From positions 62,001 to 126,000 of the forward strand of contig CAWBAO010000003.1 of the NCBI GenBank assembly GCA_963786945.1: a DNA stretch of 64,000 nt. Direction: 5' to 3'. How positions within the stretch are numbered: position 1 is the first letter of the stretch; each line of letters opens with the position of its first letter. Shown here in pieces: positions 40,801 to 48,590 of the stretch. Source of the DNA: JADKCZ01 sp963786945 (GTDB taxonomy: Bacteria > Myxococcota > Myxococcia > Myxococcales > Anaeromyxobacteraceae). The position numbers and the translations under genes were made by a program. The notes beneath the pieces are model-generated. The model made no database searches. It was not told the origin of the DNA and worked only from the letters and a program-made list of their open reading frames with translations.

Positions 40801-40915
40801 GGTCGAAGATGGCCGTGACCACCGAGGCCGGCGGGGGGGACTGCTCGACGGTGGGCGTGCAGCTCGCGACCGCGAGGAGCAGCGCGCTCAGGGAAGCGAC
40901 GCGGCGGATGATCAT
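37862..40915 (-). CDS. Surface lipoprotein lipase/phospholipase (alpha/beta hydrolase, VolA-like)
   Basis: A 1017-residue secreted lipoprotein (signal MIIRRVASLSALLLAVASC) with an N-terminal domain like that of bacterial virulence-factor lipases (FDPATGDIPLPSDLVL) and a C-terminal alpha/beta hydrolase. The oxyanion region is VFRHGLGGGRAQ (about residue 625), the nucleophile Ser is in YSGQSMGAIQGA (about 795) and the likely His in AVSHGFFLDW near the end. VolA of Vibrio is a related lipase paired with FadL, and here FadL is encoded 11 bases downstream. ATG 40915 follows GAGGA; ATG 40930, in an ATGA overlap with the acylase stop, is also possible. Confidence 0.85.
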   Translation of the reverse strand: MIIRRVASLSALLLAVASCTPTVEQSPPPASVVTAIFDPATGDIPLPSDLVLLDPASLELPAAQKELLTVFKTQGGFPNDQEVAVTISFARDLINADGSTTRVAPTIDPASFTPNSFFVFGVTSGGAVMGEIEVDPIQAGDLASGPSADGHGTVTTLTLHHKGRAPWAPGQYAVLVRGGTSGVKTVEGDPVWASQVFFLVAQGQDMTKPENLMLLEAQTGSHDMALALATQLNMIIAAYQPAYAACDTRFPHQELAALAGFTVAPAQTQVDLDPGRGLVPLPIDLLRDPRPASSSCAECGKLTPLAACTLAQGTLDANGQCSSAAAAGFAALDGFSTTAPVLAPTNDLVQAATVTATTYKLYDLTDPAAPVLVDPATYLIEPSEFTSSGLSPVVASQPVGATAADATSPFRTRPLKDDTSYAVVITTGVKGKTGAALKRGTVANVLLFDNSLVDGSGHSQLLGIDDATAYALEVMRQQLLPVRAALAAASPAVPKADIAMAYTFKTQSILGVATQLAALPYQMAATPATANMALPGPISVSTPAAAFNAYGVAPVVPSANIDEVIETDIVTYNLLDPLTGAFNPAQVAFEPIHVMITTPRAAAAPLCAGAMAPFGAQGVRCAPLMVFRHGLGGGRAQMLLAADTFAARGMVTVAIDAAKHGDRAYCTTGSTNQCLPGSTCQAVPGFGTQGDSTIPGRCTAGATNGDGFPARSPVAGGTCPLGPYTCGIPVFSSNYVISANFFRTRDTFRQDIIDQSQLILALAFAPAGLPPTGHSVFDHMIGRGVVIDPQKVYYSGQSMGAIQGAMDVAANPRISKAVLNVGGGTLVDIFTTSPAFSSGVNALLAGMGISPGTSQYLQFLAVAKLILDPADPVNFAGHLTADTLPNLLPPLGGNTDGSVPQAAKQVLTQAALCDQTVPNTWSYVLDGNAGTGPLPVEPTFGAPGTFQLFAKAGTGLPSVQAAIQACGDPTGYVAANAVSHGFFLDWSWDPDFTLQAQSDAAAFVVSDTLPSSLVVLP

Positions 40916-40926
40916 GTGGCTCGTCC

Positions 40927-43900
40927 TCATGGCGTGGTGAAGGACTGGGTGGCGACGGTGGCGCCCAGGATCTGGTCGCCGTGCGCGTAGTCGAAGTACC
41001 TGTTGTTGGCCCATTCGACGAGCAGGTCGGGGCTGACCACGACGTCGTAGGGGCCTGACTTCTCGGGGCCAGGGAGCTGCATGCGGACGATGGCCTTGGC
41101 GGCATCGGGGTCCATGACCGAGACGTGGCGGACGTTGCCGCTGGAGCCGAAGTCGAAGCTGGTCCCGGTGGCGGTGAGCGAGGGGTTGGCCACGTCGACG
41201 GTGAAGGCGCCGCCGGGCCGGGCGAAGGGGCCGGCCTGGAAGCCGAGCGACACCAGCGGAGCGGCGTCGCTCTCCGGGTGGAAGGTGTGGACACGTCCCC
41301 AGACCCACTCCCCACCGGCCGGATCGCCGAGGCGGCCGGCCAGCGACGCGAAGGCACCGGTGAGCGCCGACGACAGCTGCTCGATGCAGGTGTGGGCCGA
41401 GACCACGGCGCCGCTCGAATCGACGTCGTTGCAGAAGCTCTGGTCGGCGGTGGTCGGGTTCTCCAGCATGTGGAGCATCCCCTTGAGCGCCATGACCGTG
41501 TCCATCCCGGCACCGGTGCGCGCCAGCTCGTCCGAGAAGACGGCCGGGAGCAGCGTCCGCGCGAACTGGTGGAAGAGGTAGCAGGCGGCCGAGTTGGTGC
41601 TGACGGTCGGATCGGGATCGGCCTCACCCAGCACCGGGTCGATCTGGCCTGGCTTCAGGCCGGAAGGGCAGTCGTAGCCACCCGCTTTCCAGGCGGCGAG
41701 CAGGGCCTGCGCCGCGGCGAGGTCCGTCCCGGCGGCCGGGGTGAGCAGGGCGATCTGGCGCTGGAAGGCGGCGCCGAAGCGGGAGACGTGGTCGGTCTGG
41801 ATCGACTCCATGTCGGCCTGCGAGACCTTGCCGTTGGCCGCCGTCAGCGCCTGGAGCCGCTCGGTGACCCGGGCGTGGCGGAAGGCGGAGGAGTCCGACC
41901 AGGAGAAGCTCAGGTAGTTGCCGTTGGCGTCGATGGCGGATGGGGTACGGGCTGGCCGAGGTGCCCACCGGGTCGGCGTTGGAGGTGGCGTAGAAGCCGG
42001 CGTAGCCGGGGGTGGCGCTGGTGGCCTGCGGGAGCTGGGCGTCGGGGATCCAGCAGGTGGTGTTGATGGTGGCGGTCCCGGACGCCGCACAGTCGGTGTT
42101 GCCGGTCGGTCCCCACTCGGCCGAGCCGTCGCCCGGGAGCGGGAACCAGGGCGCTTGTGGCGTCGGGGTGCCGGTCACCATGGCCGCGCCGGTGGCCCAC
42201 GGCCGCACCGGGACCAGCGCGTGCGGGTTGTAGCCGATGGCGCCGGCGTCGTCGGCCAGGACGAAGTTCTGTGCGCCGGTGGACCAGTTGCTCACCGCCG
42301 CCATGGCTTCGGCGACGTTGGCCGCGGTGTTGAGGCCGAGGAAGGCCTTCAGGTCGTTGGTGTTGTCCTCGTGGCCGGTCCACCGGAACGAGAATCGCCC
42401 TCCCCGCGGCGTCGGGCGCCTGGATGACGGGGCCGTGGTGGGGCACGACCACCACCGCGGTCGGCGGCCGCTGGGCGGCCGGCAATGACTGGGCGTCGAT
42501 GAGCCCGGTCGGGCCGGGGCCCACGCGGACCTGGAAGGTGACCGGATAGGCCAGCACGGCGGCCGTGGCGCCCTTGTACGCCACGCAGAAGGCGGTGTTG
42601 GCGGGTGCCGTGCCAGGGCACGAGGCAGCGGGCACGGCCTGCTCCAGGTAGACGTCGGTGACGTCGTAGCCGACCACCGTCACGCCCCAGCCGACGTGCT
42701 TGCCGCGGCCGACCTGCGCGCCCGGCGTGCCCGGGAAGGCGCCGCCGGTGACGTCGAGGTTGTCGGTCTCGTTGGTCGAGGTGAGCGTCGAGAGGTGGAA
42801 GTTGGGCGGGTACGGCAGCGAGAGGTGCGGGTCGTTGGCGACCATGGCGAAGCCGGTCGCCGAGTGGGCTCCGTCGACCACCCAGTTGTTGGAGCCGGTC
42901 GAGCCGTCGAGGGGCCTGAGCAGCTGGCGGACGCCGGCCAGCGAGGTCGCGCTGGCGTCCAGCGTTCCCTTCCAGCCGGACAGCACCCGCGGCGTCAAGC
43001 TGCTGGGGGTCACGGCCGCCATCAGCGGCAGCGGCGTCGGGGACTTGGTGGGCTGGAGCGTGAAGGTCTGCTCGGAGGATGGCTGCGCCGTCCGCGGGTA
43101 GACGCCCAGCTTCGGGTCGGCGCCGTAGACCGAGGCGAAGCGGCCGAAATCGAGCTCCTCCCCCAGCGACTCCGAGAGCTGGAACTGCTGCAGGCGCATG
43201 AAGGAGAGGACGTCGGCCAGCGTCCAGTCGGGGATGTCGTTGGCGGTGATGGGGAACAACAGCTGGGCGTACTCGTCGCCGAGTGGCGCGCTGCCGGCGG
43301 CGCGCAGCTCGGCCAGACGGGCGTTGACGCCCTTGATGTAGGCGCTGACGGTCGCCGTGGTGGCCGGATCGTTCGCCGACATGTTGCGAGCCAGCTCATC
43401 GCCGAGCCGCTTCCCACTCCGGGTCGTGAAGAAGGTGCGGAGCTGGACGTCCTGCGACAGGCCGGGGGGGCCGAGCAGGGTGGCCAGCGTGCCGGTGGCG
43501 ACGCGACGGTAGAAGTCCATCTGGAAGAGCCGGTCCTGGGCGTGCAGGTAGCCTTGCACGGCGAAGCAGTCGTTCTTCTGCGCGCACCTGATGTGCGGGA
43601 CCTGCCAGGCGTCGTACCGGACCTCGACCGCTGCGGTGAGGCCGGGGATCTTCACGCCGGCCAGCGCCGGCGGCGAGAGCTGGAGCTGGGCGCTGGCGGT
43701 GTAGGCGCCGGAGGTGGCGGTGAGCGTGGCCGTGGCCCCGACCGCGGGCGTGGCGGGCGGCCGGTAGACGACCCACTGGCCCGTGGAGGCCGAGAGCGAG
43801 CCCGCGCCGGTGAGGGTCCAGGTGATGCCGGCGTCGGTATTGACGGCCGTGGCCTCGAACGTGGTCGGTCCCATCACGGTGACCGTGCCGCCCGGTGAAA

Positions 43901-43988
43901 GCGTCAGTGACGGGGTCGCATCCCTGCTCTCGTTGCACCCGACCGCCAGCAAGCCAACCACGCAAGCACCAACCAGCCCGACACGCAT
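40927..43988 (-). CDS. Penicillin-acylase-family (Ntn) hydrolase lipoprotein, two apparent frameshifts
   Basis: Secreted N-terminal nucleophile hydrolase of the penicillin acylase family, which removes acyl chains from amides such as N-acyl amino acids, acyl-homoserine lactones or beta-lactams. It has a lipoprotein signal (MRVGLVGACVVGLLAVGC), a bacterial Ig-like segment, then the alpha chain (YDAWQVPHIRC, GYLHAQDRLFQMDFYRR) and the beta chain starting at the catalytic Ser of GSNNWVVDG (about residue 366). Frames break near 42395 and 41945; joined, it has about 1020 residues. GGAGG sits six bases before the ATG. It is the first gene of the acylase-lipase-FadL operon. The true substrate is unknown. 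Confidence 0.85.
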
Positions 43989-44377
43989 GTGAACCTCCGG
44001 CCGCCCTGAATCCGTGAGCCGACTGCTTCCGCTGCAGGCAAGGAGCCTGCGCGCTTCTGTCTTGGTCCAGCGTGGGTACACCTTTGTTGACCCGAAAATC
44101 TAGAGGGAAATCAGGCATGGCGCAGATTTTTCGTGCCGCAGCGCGCAAGGACTGCGGATCCACTGGGCAAATGGAAAATCCCGCACCCCAGGGTCGTCGA
44201 GCGAGGCTCTGCACCGACCTGTCCCAGAGTAAGGAGCGAGCAGAGTAAGCGAGCGAGGCTCCACCGCTCACCCGTTGCCGGCGCCACCGACCTGACGGTG
44301 TGCCCGGCCCTTCGCGCCAGAATCCCCAGCAACGGCAAGGCCCCCGCCCTGGCCGAGCCCGTGCAGTCTCCCCGGCC
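43989..44377. other. 389-base intergenic region with lower GC and short repeats
   Basis: This divergent region must hold the acylase promoter and that of the next plus-strand gene. It is noticeably less GC-rich at 44080-44240 than its surroundings. GAGCGAGGCTC occurs at 44199-44209 and again at 44251-44261. No convincing gene is seen; a short open frame at 44133-44390 has no domain or start site. It could be a fragment of a dispersed repeat. Confidence 0.4.
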
Positions 44378-45055
44378 ATGCCCACCCTGAACCGGCTCCT
44401 CCTCGCCGTCCCGCTCCTGCTGGCCGCCGGGGCCGCCGGGGCCGAGCCCACGGCCACCTGTCACTGCTACCAGGACCGCGCCTTCGATCCCGACCGCCCC
44501 GCCGCCGCCGATCCCTACATCCTCGCCACCACCCGCAGCTCGCTCCTCTCCGCCGTCTTCGGCGTCGAGAAGCGCTCGCTGGTGACCGCGGTGATGACCG
44601 GCGCCGACCCCGACGACCTCTGGGTGGCCGAGTGGGCCGGCGCGCGCCTCGGCACGCCGGCCGCGACGCTCCTCGCCAGCCGGGAGGCTCGCGGCAGCTG
44701 GAAGGAGGCCCTCGGCGCGGCGACCGGGCTCACCCCCGAGTTCCGGTCGGCCCTGCAGTCGGGAGCGGCCACCTCGTCGCTGGCCGCGCTGGCGGTCGCC
44801 GACGTCCTGGCGCGGTCGCTGGGCGCCACCCCGGCGTCGCTGGCCGCCCTGCGGCAGGCCGGCTCCTCCACCCCCGAGCTGATCCTGGCCACCGTCCTCG
44901 CGGCCCGGCTCGAGGCGCCGACGGCGCCGCTGGTGGCGCAGGTCCACGCCGGGCGCGCCACCTGGGGCGGGGTGCTGCGCGACGCCGGCCTGTCGCCGAA
45001 GCAGCTCGACCCGCTGGTCCGGCAGCTGGTGGCCTCGGCCCCGCGGGCCCGCTGA
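44378..45055 (+). CDS. Secreted helical protein of unknown function
   Basis: A 225-residue protein with a clear signal peptide (MPTLNRLLLAVPLLLAAGAAGA, cleavage before EP). The mature part starts with a Cys pair (TCHCYQD) that might bind metal or form a disulphide, then is mostly helical, with loosely repeated segments such as LGATPASLAALRQAG and LEAPTAPLVAQVHAG. I do not recognise the family. ATG 44378 is preferred because of the signal peptide. It converges with the aminotransferase gene, 17 bases away. Confidence 0.65.
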   Translation: MPTLNRLLLAVPLLLAAGAAGAEPTATCHCYQDRAFDPDRPAAADPYILATTRSSLLSAVFGVEKRSLVTAVMTGADPDDLWVAEWAGARLGTPAATLLASREARGSWKEALGAATGLTPEFRSALQSGAATSSLAALAVADVLARSLGATPASLAALRQAGSSTPELILATVLAARLEAPTAPLVAQVHAGRATWGGVLRDAGLSPKQLDPLVRQLVASAPRAR

Positions 45056-45072
45056 CGGCCGTCCGCGGGGGG

Positions 45073-46230
45073 TCAGAGCCTGGCCAGCCGCTCGCAGGCC
45101 CGGTCCAGCGTCGCCTCCTCCTTGGCGAAGCAGAAGCGGAGCACCCGGTCCTGCCGCGGCGCCGCGTGGAAGGGCGAGATGGGGATGCTGGCCACGCCCA
45201 GCTCCCGGGTGAGCCGCTCGGCCAGCGCCACGTCGGGCTCGTCGCTCACGGCCGCGTAGGAGGCCAGCTGGAAGTAGGTGCCGGCGCAGGGGAGCGGCTC
45301 GAGGCGGGTCGCCGCCAGCCCGGCGCGGAAGCGGTCCCGCCGCCGCTGGTAGAAGTCGGCCAGCCCCAGGTAGTGGGCCGGCTCGCGCAGGAACTCGGCC
45401 AGGGCCAGCTGGATGGGGGTGTTGACGGCGAAGACCACGAACTGGTGGACCTTGCGGAACTCGGCGGTCAGCTGGCGGGGCGCCAGCACGTGGCCGATCT
45501 TCCAGCCGGTGGCGTGGAAGGTCTTGCCGAAGGAGCCCACCACGAAGCTCCGCGCCGCCAGCTCGGCGTGGCCGGAGCAGCTCTGGTGGCGCCGGCCGTC
45601 GAAGACGATGTGCTCGTAGACCTCGTCGGAGACCACCAGCGTGCCGGTGCCGCGCAGCAGCCCCGCCAGCTGGTCGAGGTCCTCGGCCGGCCAGACCGCG
45701 CCGGTGGGGTTGTGGGGCGAGTTGATCACCACCAGCCGCGTCCGCGGCGAGAGCAGCCGGCCCACCTCGGCCCAGTCGGGCCGGTAGGCCGGGTGGCGGA
45801 GCTGGGCCCGCACCACCGTCCCGCCCGCCAGCTCGACGGCCGGCGCGTAGCAGTCGTAGGCCGGCTCGAAGATCAGCACCTCGTCCCCGGGCCGCACCGC
45901 GCAGGCGATCGAGGTGAAGATGGCCTGCGTCCCGCCGGCGGTGACGGTGACCTCGTGCTCCGGGTCGTAGCGGGTGCCGTACAGCGCCGCCGCCTTCTCG
46001 ACGATGGCCTCGCGCAGCGGGGCCACGCCGGCCATGGGCGCGTACTGGTTGGCGCCGGCGCGCAGGTGCTTCTCGACCAGCCCCAGCAGCGCCGGGTCGG
46101 GCGAGAAGTCGGGGAAGCCCTGCGAGAGGTTGATGGCGCCGCACTCGGCGGCCAGCCGCGACATCACCGTGAAGATGGTGGTGCCCACATGGGGCAGGCG
46201 GGAGGGGAAGGTGGCGGCGGCGTCCGGCAT
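45073..46230 (-). CDS. PLP-dependent class I/II aminotransferase (methionine/kynurenine type)
   Basis: A 385-residue fold-type I aminotransferase. The PLP lysine is in GSFGKTFHATGWKIG, with NSPHNPTGAVW and SDEVYEHIVFDG giving the usual Asn, Asp and Tyr contacts. The start region (TTIFTVMSRLAAECGAINLSQG) and overall pattern resemble YbdL-like methionine aminotransferases and kynurenine aminotransferases, so the amino donor is probably methionine or an aromatic amino acid; this is inference. It is divergent from the acyl-CoA ligase gene, with about 100 bases between the starts. Confidence 0.88.
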   Translation of the reverse strand: MPDAAATFPSRLPHVGTTIFTVMSRLAAECGAINLSQGFPDFSPDPALLGLVEKHLRAGANQYAPMAGVAPLREAIVEKAAALYGTRYDPEHEVTVTAGGTQAIFTSIACAVRPGDEVLIFEPAYDCYAPAVELAGGTVVRAQLRHPAYRPDWAEVGRLLSPRTRLVVINSPHNPTGAVWPAEDLDQLAGLLRGTGTLVVSDEVYEHIVFDGRRHQSCSGHAELAARSFVVGSFGKTFHATGWKIGHVLAPRQLTAEFRKVHQFVVFAVNTPIQLALAEFLREPAHYLGLADFYQRRRDRFRAGLAATRLEPLPCAGTYFQLASYAAVSDEPDVALAERLTRELGVASIPISPFHAAPRQDRVLRFCFAKEEATLDRACERLARL

Positions 46231-46331
46231 GCCGCGGGAGTCTGGGACGGCGGCGGCGGCGTGGCAAGGGGGATGGCAACGGGCTATCGTCCCGAGTCGC
46301 CGTGCGTCCCCCCTCGCGAACGGAGCTCCCC

Positions 46332-47948
46332 ATGGACGGCCTGATGATGGACTTCCCGCTCACCCTCGCGCACCTCTTCGAGCGCGTGGGACGCTTCTTC
46401 CCCAGGACCGAGCTCGTCACCCGGCGCCCCGACAAGTCGATCCACCGGACCAGCTACGGCGACTTCTACGCCCGCACCCAGAAGTTCGCCAACGCCCTGC
46501 AGCGGCTCGGCGTGAAGCCGGGCGACCGGGTGGCCACGCTGGGCTGGAACACCGCCCGCCACCTCGAGGCCTACTTCGCGGTGCCGCTCGCCGGGGCCGT
46601 GCTCCACACCCTCAACCCGCGCCTCTCGGCGACCGACCTCGCCTACATCATGAACCACGCCGAGGACCAGGTGCTGCTGGTCGACGACGTCCTCTACCCG
46701 GTCTTCGAGCGGTTCGCCCACGAGGTGAAGCCGAGGCACGTCATCGTCTGGGGCCACGGCGGGCCGGCGCCGGCCAACACCATCGACTACGAGCAGCTCA
46801 TCGAGCCGGAGCTCCCCAGCTTCGCCATCCCGCGCATCGACGAGAACCAGGCCCTCGGCATCTGCTACACCTCGGGCACCACCGGCAAGCCCAAGGGCGT
46901 GGTCTACTCGCACCGCGCCGTGGTGCTCCACTCCATGGTCTCGGCCATGCCCGACTCGCTGGGCCTGAGCCAGTCGGACGTGATGATGCCGGTGGTCCCC
47001 ATGTTCCACGTCAACGCCTGGGGGCTCCCCTACACCGCGGTGATGACCGGCACCAAGCAGGTCTTCCCCGGCCCGCACCTCGACCCGGCCTCGCTGCTCG
47101 GCCTGGTGGCCGCGGAGAAGGTCACCTTCACGGCCGGCGTGCCGACCATCTGGCTGGGCATCCTCGAGGCCCTGGACAAGAACCCCGGCGCCTTCGACAC
47201 CTCCTCGCTCAAGGCCATGGTGGTGGGCGGCGCCGCCGCGCCGCAGGCCATGATCGAGGCCTTCGAGAAGCGCCACAAGCTGCAGGTGCTCCACGCCTGG
47301 GGCATGACCGAGACCACGCCGCTGGGCACGGTCTCCCGCCTCAAGCCGCACCTCGAGCAGCGGAGCGACGCCGAGCGGTTCAAGACCCGCGCCACGCAGG
47401 GGCTGGCGGTGCCGTTCGTGGACGTCCGCGCGATCGGTGAGAGCGGCGCGCCGGTGCCCTGGGACGGCAAGTCGATGGGCGAGCTGCACGTGCGCGGCCC
47501 ATGGGTGTCGCGGAGCTACTTCCAGAACCCCATCGAGGCCGACAAGTTCACCATGGACGGCTGGTTCCGCACCGGCGACATCGTCACCTTCGACGCCGAG
47601 GGCTACATGCGCATCACCGACCGCTCCAAGGACGTCATCAAGTCGGGCGGCGAGTGGATCAGCTCGGTGGAGCTGGAGAACGCGCTCATGGGCCACCCCG
47701 CGGTCAAGGAGGCGGCGGTCATCGGGCTGCCCCACCCGAAGTGGTCGGAGCGGCCGGTGGCCTGCGTGGTGCTGCGCGAGGGCGGGACCGCCACGCCGTC
47801 CGAGCTGCGCGAGTTCCTCGAGCCGATGATCGCCAGGTACTGGATGCCCGACGCCTTCGTCTTCATGGCCGCCATCCCGCGCACCGCCACCGGCAAGTTC
47901 CTGAAGACGGCGCTGCGCGAGCAGCTCAAGGACTTCAAGCTGGAGTAG
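46332..47948 (+). CDS. Fatty-acid--CoA ligase (AMP-binding enzyme)
   Basis: A 538-residue acyl-CoA synthetase of the ANL superfamily, activating medium- or long-chain fatty acids via an acyl-adenylate. The signature loops are YTSGTTGKPKGVVYSH (about residue 180), WGMTETTPLG, GWFRTGDIVTFDAEGYM, RSKDVIKSGGEWIS and the terminal catalytic Lys in TATGKFLKT. ATG 46332 follows CGGAG; a GTG ten codons earlier is less likely. It would supply the CoA esters of chains brought in by the nearby FadL, though it lies in a separate transcription unit. Confidence 0.92.
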   Translation: MDGLMMDFPLTLAHLFERVGRFFPRTELVTRRPDKSIHRTSYGDFYARTQKFANALQRLGVKPGDRVATLGWNTARHLEAYFAVPLAGAVLHTLNPRLSATDLAYIMNHAEDQVLLVDDVLYPVFERFAHEVKPRHVIVWGHGGPAPANTIDYEQLIEPELPSFAIPRIDENQALGICYTSGTTGKPKGVVYSHRAVVLHSMVSAMPDSLGLSQSDVMMPVVPMFHVNAWGLPYTAVMTGTKQVFPGPHLDPASLLGLVAAEKVTFTAGVPTIWLGILEALDKNPGAFDTSSLKAMVVGGAAAPQAMIEAFEKRHKLQVLHAWGMTETTPLGTVSRLKPHLEQRSDAERFKTRATQGLAVPFVDVRAIGESGAPVPWDGKSMGELHVRGPWVSRSYFQNPIEADKFTMDGWFRTGDIVTFDAEGYMRITDRSKDVIKSGGEWISSVELENALMGHPAVKEAAVIGLPHPKWSERPVACVVLREGGTATPSELREFLEPMIARYWMPDAFVFMAAIPRTATGKFLKTALREQLKDFKLE

Positions 47949-47993
47949 GCGGGCCGCAACCCCGGGGACGAACTGGGGGTCCCTCCTCCAGAA

Positions 47994-48008
47994 GTACCTT
48001 TCGGGTAC
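47994..48008. promoter_or_regulatory. Short inverted repeat just upstream of the sigma-factor gene
   Basis: The arms GTACC (47994-47998) and GGTAC (48004-48008) face each other across TTTCG, ten bases before the ATG at 48018. The position would allow a regulator to block transcription or translation start. The arms are short, so chance cannot be excluded. Confidence 0.25.
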
Positions 48009-48017
48009 CATGTGGGC

Positions 48018-48590
48018 ATGTCGGTCGACGCCCTCGTCGCCACCCTGCTTGCCGAGCGCGACTTCCGGAGCGCGGCGGAGGCGGTCATGCGGGAGTACGG
48101 GCCCGGCATCCGCGGCCTGCTCCTGACCATCTTCCGCCGCAACCCGGACGCCGCCGAGGAGGCGTTCTCGCTCTTCGCCGAGAACCTGTGGCGCCACATC
48201 GACGGCTTCCGCGGCGAGGCCTCGATCCGCACCTGGGTCTACTGCGTGGCGCGCAACGCCGCCGTCTCGGTGACGCGGGAGGGGTGGCGGCGGCTGGGGC
48301 GCCACCTGGAGACCGAGGACGCCGAGCGGCTGGCCGAGGAGGTCAGGACCAGGTCGGCGGTCCGCCTGGAGCGCCAGTCGAACGCGCTGATGGCGCTGCG
48401 CGACGCCCTCGACCTGGACGAGCAGACGCTCCTCACCCTGCGCCTCGACGAGCGGCTGGCCTGGGACGAGATCGCCCAGATCATGTCGTCCGACGGCGAG
48501 CCGGTCGACGCCGCCACCATGCGCAAGCGCTTCGAGCGGCTCAAGGCCAAGCTGGGCGAGCTGGCCCGGAGCCAGGGGCTGATCGGGTGA
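48018..48590 (+). CDS. ECF-like RNA polymerase sigma factor
   Basis: A 190-residue sigma-70 family protein. The region 2 helix is NPDAAEEAFSLFAENLWRHI followed by GEASIRTWVYCVARNAAV, and region 4 is LDEQTLLTLRLDERLAWDEI with a following helix-turn-helix. It directs polymerase to a specific set of promoters. ATG 48018 is chosen, with an in-frame GTG two codons upstream. Its TGA overlaps the GTG of the kinase gene (GTGA), so the kinase is probably its partner or regulator. Confidence 0.85.
   Translation: MSVDALVATLLAERDFRSAAEAVMREYGPGIRGLLLTIFRRNPDAAEEAFSLFAENLWRHIDGFRGEASIRTWVYCVARNAAVSVTREGWRRLGRHLETEDAERLAEEVRTRSAVRLERQSNALMALRDALDLDEQTLLTLRLDERLAWDEIAQIMSSDGEPVDAATMRKRFERLKAKLGELARSQGLIG

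Noticed and set aside
44133..44390. A short plus-strand gene in the intergenic region
   Set aside because: It has no ribosome site, no domain and overlaps the signal peptide of the following gene.
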